The position numbers were made by a program, and so were the translations under genes. A stretch of 64,000 bases of DNA from assembly GCA_004173475.1 (NCBI GenBank), contig SEBU01000002.1, forward strand, positions 62,001 to 126,000, in the 5' to 3' direction. Numbering within the stretch: position 1 is the first letter of the stretch; each line of letters begins with the position of its first letter. The DNA comes from Gammaproteobacteria bacterium. GTDB taxonomy: Bacteria > Pseudomonadota > Gammaproteobacteria > Pseudomonadales > Cellvibrionaceae. This document shows positions 9,284 through 17,707 of this stretch, piece after piece. A model generated the notes under the pieces. The model was not told the origin of the DNA. It saw only the letters and a program-made list of their open reading frames with translations, and ran no database searches.

Positions 9284-9565
9284 TTATTCGTATTTGCAAA
9301 GATAAGAAGTTTCGACGTCAGCTGTCACCTTGAAGCGTTGGTTGGCTTCTACAATGAAAGTTTGACCCTCTTTAAAGGTTTCAGATTTGCTGGCGCCTGG
9401 TAACACCACTGTGAGGCTACCGCTCACTACAGTCATATACTCTTTTTGGCTGGTGCCAAATTCGTAGTGACCCTTTGCCATTACACCTATAGTGGCGGGC
9501 AAAGTTTCGGTTTGAAAGGCGATTGATTTAACCGCGCCATTGAAATACTCATTCACTTTAAACAT
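9284..9565 (-). CDS. ppnP: Pyrimidine/purine nucleoside phosphorylase PpnP
   Basis: 93-residue single-domain cupin of the DUF1255/YaiE family; the E. coli member phosphorolyses several nucleosides to base and ribose 1-phosphate. Seen here: [15 protein letters not shown] start, the [12 protein letters not shown] block, and the C-terminal [11 protein letters not shown] segment. An upstream in-frame extension exists, but ATG 9565 has a good ribosome site (GGAG) and matches family length, so it is preferred. It stands alone between the LysR gene and a tRNA. Confidence 0.92.
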   Translation of the reverse strand: MFKVNEYFNGAVKSIAFQTETLPATIGVMAKGHYEFGTSQKEYMTVVSGSLTVVLPGASKSETFKEGQTFIVEANQRFKVTADVETSYLCKYE

Positions 9566-9635
9566 GGTTGGATCTCCGCCAGGGATTAGGGTTGGGCTAA
9601 ACAAACGAGCTGTTGAACACAAAATTTACACACAT

Positions 9636-9667
9636 AAAAAAGGCCGCATCTTCATGCAGCCTTTTTT
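9636..9667 (-). terminator. Intrinsic terminator downstream of tRNA-Asn
   Basis: A hairpin (GGC-GCAT stem with one mismatch) flanked by A-runs and T-runs on both sides. It lies 9 bases after the 3' end of the tRNA-Asn gene and is oriented to stop its transcript; the flanking symmetry could also block transcription in the other direction. Confidence 0.75.
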
Positions 9668-9676
9668 ACTTTAATT

Positions 9677-9752
9677 TGGCTCCGCCTGCTGGACTCGAAC
9701 CAGCGACCCAATGATTAACAGTCATTTGCTCTACCGACTGAGCTAAGGCGGA
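9677..9752 (-). tRNA. tRNA-Asn (GTT)
   Basis: A 76-base cloverleaf on the minus strand. The acceptor stem pairs TCCGCCT with AGGCGGA, the T-arm carries GGTTCGAGTCC, and the anticodon loop reads CTGTTAA, giving anticodon GTT. CCA is encoded at the 3' end (9677-9679). Confidence 0.97.
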
Positions 9753-9782
9753 TCGGTAACTTCCTGCGTGGAAGTGGTGCGC

Positions 9783-9811
9783 ATAATATAGAGGCGGTTA
9801 TACTTGGTCAA
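9783..9811 (-). promoter_or_regulatory. Sigma-70 promoter for tRNA-Asn
   Basis: On the minus strand, TTGACC (9811-9806) and TATTAT (9788-9783) are separated by exactly 17 bases, about 30 bases upstream of the tRNA. A GC-rich GCGC discriminator follows, as expected of a growth-rate/stringently controlled stable-RNA promoter. Confidence 0.8.
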
Positions 9812-9902
9812 CCCTTTTCTCTAAAAAAATCATTAAGATAGCTGTGTCTGGTTAATATGTCCGCAGCGTGCAAAGCTTTATCACATATTGCCTAGATCTT
9901 GA

Positions 9903-10964
9903 CTAGTTTTTTCGTAACTCAAACACACAAAAGCTTTTATTTCTCGAAATTAAATTTACGTGATCAAAAAATTCTGGTGCTTTTTTTTCTAATGGAATGA
10001 ATTGATTGACTACAAAATAAGCGACGCCATTTTCAGTAAGCAATCTGTGCGCGTTTCGTAAAAACTTTTCTGTTAAATCACCATCAACACTGAAGCCTTG
10101 ATGAAATGGTGGGTTGCACAAAATTAAATCAAATTTACCCTGCAATTCTTTTCCTGCGTCTGTAGGTATTATTTCGGCTTCTATTTTTAGCTGGACGCAA
10201 TTAACTTTTGCGGTGATAAGTGCAGCTGCATTATTGTCCGTGAGTGTGCGATTCTTTACAGAAAAATCGCGGCTCGCAATTGTTAGGTAGCCATATCCAC
10301 ATCCTAGATCCAAACACTGCTGAAAATTTTTAGATTGCCCGCTTAACAATTTTCTAACTTCTGCAATGAGGAATTCACTGCCCAAGTCAATTTTGTTCCA
10401 GCCAAACTGGCCAGGTTTGCTAACTAGAATGGTATCCGCAAGGTTGATGCATGGACGCAGCTCGCGATAATTTTCATCGTCTAATATATTATCGGAACTA
10501 TTACCTTTTACTAATTGGCTCGAATAATTTGTGCCATCTTTCTGGATATCCTTCGCGCAGTTAAATAATGCAGATGCTTTTTCAACATAGGTTTTAATAC
10601 CTTCATTTTTCTGTCCGCAGATCCAAAGGATACCGTCGCTTTTTAAAATACGTTGAGCTTCATTAATTAAATGATGGACGACCGCTTTTTCTTTGGATAC
10701 CCGATAGAAAACATGATCAACGCTGTTGTCAGAAATAGCAGTCAAATCAAAATCATTAAACTCTGCATTAAATCCGAATTGCTTTGCGTGTTGCGCCAAA
10801 TCCCAGCGATTAGTCACAAAAAGTGGTTTGTGTTGCCAAACTTTAGCGTCGGGTAAATGTTTCAGCACATTTTCATCGCTAAGCCAAAGGCTCTGCGTGC
10901 TTGCGTGCTGAATAATATTTTGTACCAGCCATTGTGTGGAGGCGTCGTTAATCATAAGTTTCAA
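9903..10964 (-). CDS. rsmC: 16S rRNA (guanine-1207 N2)-methyltransferase RsmC
   Basis: 353-residue class I SAM-dependent methyltransferase with duplicated Rossmann domains, as in RsmC, where the N-terminal half is a degenerate copy. The C-terminal catalytic half shows the SAM site LDLGCGYGYLTIASR (about residue 218) and the base-flipping/catalytic motif CNPPFHQGF (about residue 287), which is specific to RsmC/RlmG. The overall length fits both; the FHQGF and HLLTENG context suits RsmC. It starts inside the end of rsuA (17-base overlap) as the last gene of an RNA-modification operon. Confidence 0.85.
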   Translation of the reverse strand: MKLMINDASTQWLVQNIIQHASTQSLWLSDENVLKHLPDAKVWQHKPLFVTNRWDLAQHAKQFGFNAEFNDFDLTAISDNSVDHVFYRVSKEKAVVHHLINEAQRILKSDGILWICGQKNEGIKTYVEKASALFNCAKDIQKDGTNYSSQLVKGNSSDNILDDENYRELRPCINLADTILVSKPGQFGWNKIDLGSEFLIAEVRKLLSGQSKNFQQCLDLGCGYGYLTIASRDFSVKNRTLTDNNAAALITAKVNCVQLKIEAEIIPTDAGKELQGKFDLILCNPPFHQGFSVDGDLTEKFLRNAHRLLTENGVAYFVVNQFIPLEKKAPEFFDHVNLISRNKSFCVFELRKN

Positions 10965-11649
10965 AACTCGCTATTTCTCCTGCGGTGAGGGCGCGACTTT
11001 TCCCAGGCAATAAATCCGCATCAAGATGTACAGCACCAATTCTTTCCCTATGTAGTTCAATGACACGATTGCCTAGAGCGGCAAACATTCTTTTAACCTG
11101 ATGATATTTTCCCTCGCAAATGCACAGACGAGCTTTATGCGATTCGAGAATTGTTAGTTCGGCTGGAAATGTCGCTTTAGTTTCGCCTTTTAATAAAATT
11201 CCTTCTGCAAAAATTTGTTTTGCAGATTCGGGAATAGGGCCCGCAGTTGTAACGAGGTAAGATTTTGTGTGGTTATTTTTTGGTGACGTAACTTTATGAT
11301 TCCATTGGCCATCATCCGTTAACAATAATAAACCTGTGGTATCAACATCCAATCTCCCCACAATCTGCAAATCTTTTTTAAAAGGAAGAGTAATTAAATC
11401 CAGAGCGGTAGGGTACTCGCTGTCGCTGTTAGCGGACACATAGCCTGCAGGTTTATGTAGCATCAAATAACGCGGCTGGCGCGTTTCGATCAATTGCTGA
11501 TTACAAATAATTTTATCTTCATCTCGAATATGAAGATTGGTTTTGCTAACAATATCTCCATTAACTGACACCAAACCTTGCTTAATCGCAATATGGATTT
11601 GAGTCCGGCTCAGTTCTGAATTATTTCCAATAAATTTATCAAGGCGCAT
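10948..11649 (-). CDS. rsuA: 16S rRNA pseudouridine-516 synthase RsuA
   Basis: 233 residues. The N-terminal S4 RNA-binding domain (MRLDKFIGNNSELSRTQIHIAIKQG, residues 1-45) is followed by a RsuA/RluB/E/F catalytic domain with the catalytic aspartate in GRLDVDTTGLLLLTDDG (about residue 98). The small size and N-terminal S4 domain indicate RsuA rather than RluB. It overlaps truC by 11 bases and rsmC by 17, so the three are probably translated in a coupled manner. Confidence 0.9.
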   Translation of the reverse strand: MRLDKFIGNNSELSRTQIHIAIKQGLVSVNGDIVSKTNLHIRDEDKIICNQQLIETRQPRYLMLHKPAGYVSANSDSEYPTALDLITLPFKKDLQIVGRLDVDTTGLLLLTDDGQWNHKVTSPKNNHTKSYLVTTAGPIPESAKQIFAEGILLKGETKATFPAELTILESHKARLCICEGKYHQVKRMFAALGNRVIELHRERIGAVHLDADLLPGKSRALTAGEIASFETYD

Positions 11650-12412
11650 AGGATATTGAATGTTGCGATTTCAGCCAATTAGTGGGTATTGAATTGTACC
11701 AATTAAATCGATGGATGAGTTGCGTCATGGTTTCATCAAGCGGCGCAATTAATTTTATTTCGCGCCTCGTCACCGGGTGGTTAAACGTCAGCTCAGTGGC
11801 AGCTAATAATAGTCTGTGCGCATTAAAGTTTGCTTGGAAAAAACGATTATGTTTACCTTTTCCGTGTTTTGCATCGCCAATAATCGGGTGATTTATATGT
11901 TTGAGATGGCGGCGCAACTGATGTTTTCGTCCTGTCTTTGGAATACATTTTATCAGTGAGTAGCGGCTATCCGGATATTTATCTACTGCGAAAGGTAGGG
12001 TGGTTTCAGCAAGACGGAAAAACTCCGAGATGGCGGGTTTTGCTTCCGGTTCGCGTGCATTTTTATCCGTATACTTATCTAATTCTTCTACAAGGGGATA
12101 ATGCAGCAATAAATATTCTGGCGCAGTTCCGCGAACTATAGCTACATAAGTTTTTTGTAATTGATGCAGCGAAAAAATCTCGCCCATTAATCTTGCGATA
12201 TCGGCACTTAACGCAAATACCAGCGCGCCCGATGTAGGTTTGTCGAGTCGGTGTACGGGAAATACATGTTGTTCTATTTGGTCGCGTAACGTTTGCATGG
12301 CAAAACGTGTTTCATGACGATCTATGGCGCTGCGATGAACTAACAGTCCGCTAGGCTTGTTAATCGCTATTAAAAACTCATCGCGATAAATAATGTCGAG
12401 TTGATCGTTCAT
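11639..12412 (-). CDS. truC: tRNA pseudouridine-65 synthase TruC
   Basis: 257 residues, RluA-type pseudouridine synthase without an S4 domain. The catalytic motif is VHRLDKPTSGALVFA (about residue 53). The early motif INKPSGLLVHRS and the C-terminal TGRKHQLRRHLKHI and HRLLLAATEL blocks match TruC, which isomerises U65 in tRNA. It is the first gene of the truC-rsuA-rsmC unit. The RluA subfamily members are similar, so TruC is the best but not the only fit. Confidence 0.88.
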   Translation of the reverse strand: MNDQLDIIYRDEFLIAINKPSGLLVHRSAIDRHETRFAMQTLRDQIEQHVFPVHRLDKPTSGALVFALSADIARLMGEIFSLHQLQKTYVAIVRGTAPEYLLLHYPLVEELDKYTDKNAREPEAKPAISEFFRLAETTLPFAVDKYPDSRYSLIKCIPKTGRKHQLRRHLKHINHPIIGDAKHGKGKHNRFFQANFNAHRLLLAATELTFNHPVTRREIKLIAPLDETMTQLIHRFNWYNSIPTNWLKSQHSISYAP

Positions 12413-12438
12413 AAGAAATTAACGTCAGGCTTAAATAA

Positions 12439-12464
12439 AAACAGGCGCTGTATAGCGCCTGTTT
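12439..12464 (-). terminator. Intrinsic terminator after folD
   Basis: Stem of 11 bp (12439-12449 with 12454-12464), loop of 4 bases, followed on the minus strand by a T-rich run. It separates folD from truC. Confidence 0.85.
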
Positions 12465-12480
12465 AAATCGAAAGCGCATT

Positions 12481-13344
12481 TTATTTTTGCGCAGCTTTCA
12501 TTTTCTTTTCACCGGAATCAACACTTTGATAAATCAATGTATTGATTGTCATAGGGCCGACGCCACCGGGAACAGGCGTGTAGGCCGCAACGCGGTTCAC
12601 TAGCGGTGTCAATTCGATATCGCCTACGCCGCCAGGGTGATAGCCAGCATCAACTACTACGGCCCCATCTTTAATCCAATCCGCTTTAATAAATTCCGGT
12701 TTGCCAACAGCGCCCACCAAAATATCAGCTTGCTTAATTAATTCAGGAAGATTTTTTGTACGCGAATGACAAATGGTCACAGTGCAATTCGCATTCAATA
12801 ACATCATCGCCATGGGTTTACCCAAAATTGGACTGCGCCCTACAACCACTGCGTGCTTGCCTGCGAATTCAATACTGTAGGCTTCGAGTAAACGCATAAT
12901 GCCTTTTGGCGTTGCGCAACCATATGCCTCCTCACCCATGCTCATACGACCGAAGCCCAAACAAGTCACACCGTCTACGTCTTTTTCCGCGCTGATCGCA
13001 TCGAAGCATAAACGCTCGTCAATTTGTTCGGGAACCGGATGTTGCAACAAAATACCGTGCACATTGGGGTTGTTATTTAATTCGTTAATCTTGGCAAGTA
13101 ATTCTTCGGTGGTTGTGCTGGATGGCAATTCAACTTTTAGAGAGTCCATGCCTATGCGCGAGCAGGCGTTACCTTTCATTTTCACATAGGTTGCTGAGGC
13201 TGGATCAGCGCCTACCAAAATGGTGGCCAAAATAGGTGTTTGACCGTTGGTGGTGCTTTTAAGGTTGGCCACGCGTTGCGATAATTCTTGTTCGGTTTTT
13301 GCAGCAAGGGCTTTGCCGTCTAATACTAATGCAGGCACAGACAT
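12481..13344 (-). CDS. folD: Bifunctional methylenetetrahydrofolate dehydrogenase/cyclohydrolase FolD
   Basis: 287 residues. Interconverts 5,10-methylene- and 10-formyl-tetrahydrofolate using NADP. Visible: [14 protein letters not shown] with the catalytic lysine, [13 protein letters not shown], the NADP-binding [14 protein letters not shown], and the C-terminal [14 protein letters not shown] signature. An upstream in-frame extension exists, but family alignment starts at [14 protein letters not shown] (ATG 13344). The only SD-like sequence (GGAG) abuts this ATG and is better spaced for the GTG two codons further in, so the true start may be that GTG. Confidence 0.96.
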   Translation of the reverse strand: MSVPALVLDGKALAAKTEQELSQRVANLKSTTNGQTPILATILVGADPASATYVKMKGNACSRIGMDSLKVELPSSTTTEELLAKINELNNNPNVHGILLQHPVPEQIDERLCFDAISAEKDVDGVTCLGFGRMSMGEEAYGCATPKGIMRLLEAYSIEFAGKHAVVVGRSPILGKPMAMMLLNANCTVTICHSRTKNLPELIKQADILVGAVGKPEFIKADWIKDGAVVVDAGYHPGGVGDIELTPLVNRVAAYTPVPGGVGPMTINTLIYQSVDSGEKKMKAAQK

Positions 13345-13427
13345 CTCCAGATCAAGGAAGGGGAAAAGAATGCGCGCATTTTCACACAGCAGCACACTAG
13401 CGGCAACTAAAGTGCGGCGATAAACAA

Positions 13428-13460
13428 AAACGCCGACGTTATTTGTGAGCGCCGGCGTTT
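13428..13460 (-). terminator. Intrinsic terminator after the pectate lyase gene
   Basis: An 8-bp perfect stem (13428-13435 with 13453-13460), rich in G+C, followed on the minus strand by TTTTT. It lies between the lyase stop and folD. Confidence 0.75.
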
Positions 13461-13488
13461 CGTGACTTGTCAAAGCATCAGTTAAAAA

Positions 13489-14691
13489 TTAATAGTAACT
13501 AATGCCTGAGCTAGTGCAGCTTGCCCAGTTACCAATGCAAATTTTACCGGCATTTTTCAAACGGCTATTGGTGATTCTTGCGGTACTTACCGAGCTGTCA
13601 GTGCGGAAAATGCCTTCGCTCATATTGGATATTTGGCAACTATCTATAGTGACGCCGATTTTAAAAGTTGTTCCACCGTTTTGGCGGAGGAATTTACCCA
13701 TTGTATCGACAACGCAGTTCGAAATATTGATGGTTGACGCTGCATTCACTTGGAAAAATTTATCGCTACCTGCAAAGGCAGAAATATTTTTAATATTAAT
13801 CGTTCCAGATTGCTTCACCGTCATAGCGTCCTCGCCAACATTGGTCCACTTAATATTGTCGATAGTGCCGCTACCGGAGAAATGGATACCATCGGCCCCA
13901 TTGTTGCCCAGAATCACATTCTTCAGGGTGGCTCCGTTCTCAACGATAAACACAGGTTTTTGACCTTCGTTTTGGCTGCCATCTCCTAATGCGCTTGTAG
14001 CGGTGAAAACCTTGCATCCGCCGTCATAAGTTCCACTACTGACTCGGATAGTTGAGCTCACTGTTACAAATCCATTTGGGGTACAGGTGGCGCCGGTAAT
14101 TCCGCCGTTACTGCCACCGCCGCTTGGTTTTGCAGATGCGGCATTGGAGTTATACCAATTGCCATCGTTTAAACGATACTTAACCCAAAAATAATAGGTG
14201 GTGCCGTTATTGAGTCCGGTCGCCGTGAAACTGGTGGAGCCGGTGCTTAAGCTTGCGATGCGTACGCGTCCGGACGGATCAGAATCGGTATCCTGATAAA
14301 TTTCAAGCGCAGTAAGGCCGCCAGGGTTGCCCCAACTGAGCGACGCGCTACCGTTTCCAGCGCTGCCATTGAGGCTAATACTCACGTATGCCGCTGTGTT
14401 GGGCGAAGAGCTGCTGCTACCGGAGATTGACTTGGAAATGGAGCATTCTTTTGATGCCTTAGCTGCATTCGGATCGGATCCAAAGGTTGCAAGCGAGCAG
14501 GAAAAAGAACCGTTTAATATCTTATAAACGAATTGATCTGCGGCACCGAAGGCGACCGTTGTGCTAGTGCTGAGATAGCAGCTTTCCCCGGACTTGCATA
14601 TAGTTATGTAACCATCGGGGCGATTGGATGCAGCAAAGGAGCTTGCCGCGCAACCAAGTAATGCAGTAGCAAAAATAATTTTTTTTAACAT
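13489..14691 (-). CDS. Secreted family PL3 pectate lyase with FN3 domain
   Basis: 400 residues. A signal peptide (about 1-20, ending SSFA) precedes an N-terminal module (about 22-88) with four cysteines (C32, C38, C65, C83) that I do not recognise, a serine-rich linker, a fibronectin type III domain (about 100-190, ending LNNGTTYYFWVKYRL...NSNAAS), a glycine-rich linker, and a polysaccharide lyase family 3 catalytic domain (about 203-400). PL3 features include QKPVFIVENGATLKNVILG, the DGIHF and EDAMTVK turns and the GSDKFFQ block of the parallel beta-helix. It should cleave de-esterified homogalacturonan outside the cell. FN3 plus PL3 resembles Erwinia PelI. ATG 14691 is chosen because the signal peptide begins there. 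Confidence 0.92.
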   Translation of the reverse strand: MLKKIIFATALLGCAASSFAASNRPDGYITICKSGESCYLSTSTTVAFGAADQFVYKILNGSFSCSLATFGSDPNAAKASKECSISKSISGSSSSSPNTAAYVSISLNGSAGNGSASLSWGNPGGLTALEIYQDTDSDPSGRVRIASLSTGSTSFTATGLNNGTTYYFWVKYRLNDGNWYNSNAASAKPSGGGSNGGITGATCTPNGFVTVSSTIRVSSGTYDGGCKVFTATSALGDGSQNEGQKPVFIVENGATLKNVILGNNGADGIHFSGSGTIDNIKWTNVGEDAMTVKQSGTINIKNISAFAGSDKFFQVNAASTINISNCVVDTMGKFLRQNGGTTFKIGVTIDSCQISNMSEGIFRTDSSVSTARITNSRLKNAGKICIGNWASCTSSGISYY

Positions 14692-15181
14692 GATTTCAAT
14701 CTCGTCAGTTGTTGGATATGAACGGATTGACCGAATAAATAACACCTGCAATTCCAGGGAACTTTAAAACTCCACGTTGATGAGGGCAGGTTTGCGAGGT
14801 GTTCAAACGTATTATTATTATTTGTGCCTTTATAAGACAATTGCAGAAAAACTATAAGGCTATTTGTTGATCAATGACATTCCTTTAAGTGACAGTTAAA
14901 TATTTTTTTCAAAAGAGTGGGCGTTGCTTCACTTTTTCAAATGTGATTTACAAGGAATTTGCTAAGTCTTTTTCTGAACAGCTTATCCCGTTAAATTTTC
15001 CGATCACTTAAAAGAGGATTCACCGGGTAATTACGAGAGAGAGAAAACAAGAAGGATATAAAGGCATGATCCCTAGCGCTTATCTACATGACTTCAGCAA
15101 AAGAAATATGAAATACATTTGGTGCAGCGCGACAGACGCAATTAAATTGTTGGATTAAGAGGGGTGGTGGTAATCAGAAAA
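14692..15181. other. Intergenic region, pectate lyase to tRNA cluster
   Basis: About 490 AT-rich bases between the start of the pectate lyase gene and the 3' end of tRNA-His. It must hold the lyase promoter. I found no convincing gene, RNA, operator dyad or terminator in it. Confidence 0.6.
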
Positions 15182-15258
15182 TGGGGTGGCTGACGGGGAT
15201 CGAACCCGCGACCACAGGAATCACAATCCTGTGCTCTACCAACTGAGCTACAGCCACC
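15182..15258 (-). tRNA. tRNA-His (GTG)
   Basis: Minus-strand cloverleaf. The acceptor stem GTGGCTG pairs with CAGCCAC and carries the extra 5' G (position -1) typical of tRNA-His. The anticodon loop contains GTG, the T-arm reads GGTTCGATCC, and CCA is encoded (15182-15184). It is the last gene of the cluster. Confidence 0.97.
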
Positions 15259-15300
15259 GTAGCAATTTAACTTTTGAAAATTGGGTTGAGGAACCCTGAA

Positions 15301-15377
15301 TGGTACGCCCGGCAGGGCTCGAACCTGCGACCATCCGCTTAGAAGGCGGATGCTCTATCCAGCTGAGCTACGGGCGC
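15301..15377 (-). tRNA. tRNA-Arg (TCT)
   Basis: Minus-strand cloverleaf with acceptor GCGCCCG pairing to CGGGCGT, anticodon loop CTTCTAA (anticodon TCT, reading AGA/AGG), T-arm GGTTCGAGCC and encoded CCA (15301-15303). It is the middle gene of the Pro-Arg-His cluster. Confidence 0.96.
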
Positions 15378-15410
15378 GTACTGGACTTAACGTTTTTGGT
15401 TCTTTAATTA

Positions 15411-15487
15411 TGGTCGGAGTGGAGGGATTCGAACCCCCGACATTCTGCTCCCAAAGCAGACGCGCTACCGGACTGCGCTACACTCCG
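15411..15487 (-). tRNA. tRNA-Pro (TGG)
   Basis: Minus-strand cloverleaf with acceptor CGGAGTG/CACTCCG, anticodon loop CTTTGGG (anticodon TGG), T-arm GGTTCGAATCC and encoded CCA (15411-15413). It is the first gene of the cluster, 36 bases downstream of a strong promoter. Confidence 0.97.
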
Positions 15488-15522
15488 AATACTTAATATG
15501 CGGTGCATTTCAAGTGGTGCGC

Positions 15523-15551
15523 ATGATATCCATGCCCCTCGGCTTCGTCAA
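15523..15551 (-). promoter_or_regulatory. Sigma-70 promoter for the Pro-Arg-His tRNA operon
   Basis: TTGACG (15551-15546) and TATCAT (15528-15523) on the minus strand have a 17-base spacer and a GCGC discriminator. The sequence just downstream is almost identical to that of the tRNA-Asn promoter. Confidence 0.82.
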
Positions 15552-15723
15552 CGAAAAAATAAAAAATACCTAATTTATTCGAGGGTTTAGATGTTTTCTA
15601 GACAACTTGGCCGATTGCTGAACACGCGCGATAGTTTAGTTTGTTTCGCTGCTAGTCTCTGTCAGAATACTCGCTTGTATTGTGCAATTTTCGATAGGAA
15701 AAATCCTTTTTAGAGGAAGTTTT

Positions 15724-16227
15724 ATGCTCGACAAGCCAGTAAGTGAAGCAATGAAGGTGGGAATGCGTAGCTTGGCGTCTGGAGTTTGTGTGATCGCGGC
15801 GCGTATTGGTCAGGAAAAATTTGCCATGACTGCTTCATCAGTTACGTCCGTGTCTGATAAGCCGGCGTCCTTACTCGTGTGCATCAATAAGTTGGTATCG
15901 CAGCAAGAATATTTTTCCACTCAAGGGAGTAAATTTTCGGTCAATGTATTGGGCACCGAGCATGAAGAAATTTCGAATTTATGTGCTGGCCGTGAACCGG
16001 GTAGAGACAGGTTTAGCTTGGGTAACTGGCATTTTGAAAAATCTTCGCCCTATCTAGTAGATGCCCAGGTCGTATTTTTTTGCGAGACCGATATGTTCAT
16101 TAGCTACGGAACCCATCAAATTGTTATCGCTCATATCCACCAAGTTTATAAAGGCAATGTTGGTTTTGATCCGCTACTTTATGCAGATGGTGGCTATGGA
16201 CACTTTAAGCGTAGTGAACGTGAATAA
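15724..16227 (+). CDS. Flavin reductase-like domain protein
   Basis: 167-residue FMN-binding split-barrel protein of the flavin reductase (HpaC/RutF-like) family, which supplies reduced flavin to monooxygenases or reduces flavins with NAD(P)H. Motifs: MRSLASGVCVIAAR near the N-terminus, MTASSVTSVSDKPASLLVCIN (flavin phosphate binding, about residues 36-56), and YLVDAQVVFFCETD. The start at 15724 is backed by AGAGGAAG at 15711-15718; an upstream in-frame TTG is unlikely. No partner oxygenase is adjacent. Confidence 0.9.
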   Translation: MLDKPVSEAMKVGMRSLASGVCVIAARIGQEKFAMTASSVTSVSDKPASLLVCINKLVSQQEYFSTQGSKFSVNVLGTEHEEISNLCAGREPGRDRFSLGNWHFEKSSPYLVDAQVVFFCETDMFISYGTHQIVIAHIHQVYKGNVGFDPLLYADGGYGHFKRSERE

Positions 16228-16357
16228 TATTCAATAAACGCTCAAAAAATTCCTCATAACTTTTAATGTGAAATTTTGATGAATATTGCTTGCAATACCA
16301 AAGTTTTGCTTCTGCCGAGGATTCACGGTTAATGACTACTAACTTTTTTATGCACAT
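16205..16357 (-). CDS. Possible small protein (50 codons), unrecognised
   Basis: An open frame on the minus strand running from ATG 16357 to TAA at 16205, predicted to give a mixed, lysine- and glutamate-containing protein (MCIKKLVVINRESSAEAKLW and onward). A weak AGG lies 9 bases before the ATG. It overlaps the end of the flavin reductase gene by 23 bases antisense. Composition looks protein-like, but the length is within chance and no family is recognised. It could also be a remnant. Confidence 0.25.
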   Translation of the reverse strand: MCIKKLVVINRESSAEAKLWYCKQYSSKFHIKSYEEFFERLLNIIHVHYA

Positions 16358-16688
16358 TTGGTAAGCCTAGCTCAACGACTGAACAGATAAGTCAAACCAA
16401 CTTCAAAAAGGTTAAAAATAGGCTTGTAAAATAGTATAACCTATTGAAAAACAAAGAAATTATTGATGTGATTAAAAATTAATCAATCTAACTGTCGGTC
16501 AGATTTTATAAGGGTTTGACCCTGTTTCCCAAAATCTATCCACTAAGTTATCCACAGAAAATGTGGACAAAATTTTTATGAAGTTATTTGTGCAAAAAAG
16601 TTACATTTTTGATTTTTCTATAACCGTTTTGCAGTTTTTAATAGTTTGTAAATTGTGAATTTTTATTATTTTTACGCGAGTTTCTATT
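16228..16688. other. AT-rich intergenic region upstream of gpsA
   Basis: About 460 AT-rich bases. It contains the possible small minus-strand frame at its left end, a short inverted repeat AGGGT-TTG-ACCCT at 16511-16523, and an inverted pair of DnaA-box sequences at 16548-16570. The rest, up to gpsA, is strongly A+T rich. It presumably holds the gpsA operon promoter. Confidence 0.6.
16548..16570. promoter_or_regulatory. Inverted pair of DnaA-box sequences
   Basis: TTATCCACA at 16548-16556 is an exact high-affinity DnaA box. Five bases later TGTGGACAA (16562-16570) is the reverse complement of TTGTCCACA, a one-mismatch box. The pair faces itself and adjoins an AT-rich stretch about 120 bases before gpsA. 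Binding is not shown. Confidence 0.5.
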
Positions 16689-17705
16689 ATGGCTAAAGGT
16701 TTGACTGTTAGTGTATTGGGGGGCGGAAGCTTCGGCACAGCGATTGCTAACATAATTGCTCACAATAATCATAAAACTTATCTTTGGATGCGCTCCAGGG
16801 AAAATGCAGAGCGTTGTCAAAACGCACGTGAGAATATTGAATACTTACCCGGCTATCCGCTTGCCGATGCGCTAATTGTTACTTCAGATCTTGAAACGGC
16901 GATCGCAGAGAGCGATCTTATTTTTGTATCTATTCCCAGTCATTCATTTCGCGCCGTTACCCGGTCTATAAAACCGTTTCTGCGCGAGGATGCAATCGTA
17001 GTCAGTACTGCCAAAGGCATAGAGCCGCAAGGCTTCACGCTTATGAGCCAGATATTGGAGCAAGAGTTACCGGAGCATTCAATTGGCGTTTTAAGCGGGC
17101 CCAATTTCGCGAAGGAAATCGTTCGTCAACTGCAAACCGGATCGGTTATCGCAAGCAGTGATGAGCGCGTTGTAGATTGCGTGCAAAAAACGCTTTGTTC
17201 AGCGAGTTTTCGTGTGTACTCCAATCATGATCGCTACGGCGTAGAGCTGGGCGGAGCTTTGAAAAATATCTACGCTATTATCTGCGGTATGGCCGCCGCT
17301 TTAGGTGCGGGGCAAAATACGCAGGCGATGTTGTTAACTCGCAGTCTTGCCGAAATGGGCCGTTTTGCTCATTTGATGGGCGCAAACCCAATGACATTTT
17401 TAGGCTTGGCCGGTGTAGGTGACCTAATTCTGACCTGTACTTCAGATCTCAGTCGCAATTACCGTGTCGGTTTTGCATTGGGACAGGGAAAAAATCTTGA
17501 TGAGGTGGTCGCAGGGCTGGGGCAGGTTGCTGAGGGTGTTAATACCTTGAAACAAGTCAAGCAAAAGGCTGATGAACTCGGTGTGTACATGCCGCTCGTG
17601 TCTGGACTGCATGGAATTTTATTTGAACATAAATCTATCGCTGATGTTGCCCGAGGTCTGATGATGGGTGAACAAAATACTGACGTGGATTATCTGGGAG
17701 TTTAA
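16689..17705 (+). CDS. gpsA: Glycerol-3-phosphate dehydrogenase [NAD(P)+]
   Basis: 338 residues. Reduces dihydroxyacetone phosphate to sn-glycerol 3-phosphate for phospholipid synthesis. The N-terminal Rossmann motif is [12 protein letters not shown] (about residues 9-20). GPNFAKEI (about 136) and the catalytic-lysine region [12 protein letters not shown] (about 189) are clear, as is [21 protein letters not shown]. It is the first gene of a co-directional group (DUF4389, sixA, hydrolase, OmpA-like), with only two bases to the next start. Confidence 0.97.
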   Translation: MAKGLTVSVLGGGSFGTAIANIIAHNNHKTYLWMRSRENAERCQNARENIEYLPGYPLADALIVTSDLETAIAESDLIFVSIPSHSFRAVTRSIKPFLREDAIVVSTAKGIEPQGFTLMSQILEQELPEHSIGVLSGPNFAKEIVRQLQTGSVIASSDERVVDCVQKTLCSASFRVYSNHDRYGVELGGALKNIYAIICGMAAALGAGQNTQAMLLTRSLAEMGRFAHLMGANPMTFLGLAGVGDLILTCTSDLSRNYRVGFALGQGKNLDEVVAGLGQVAEGVNTLKQVKQKADELGVYMPLVSGLHGILFEHKSIADVARGLMMGEQNTDVDYLGV

Positions 17706-17707
17706 GT

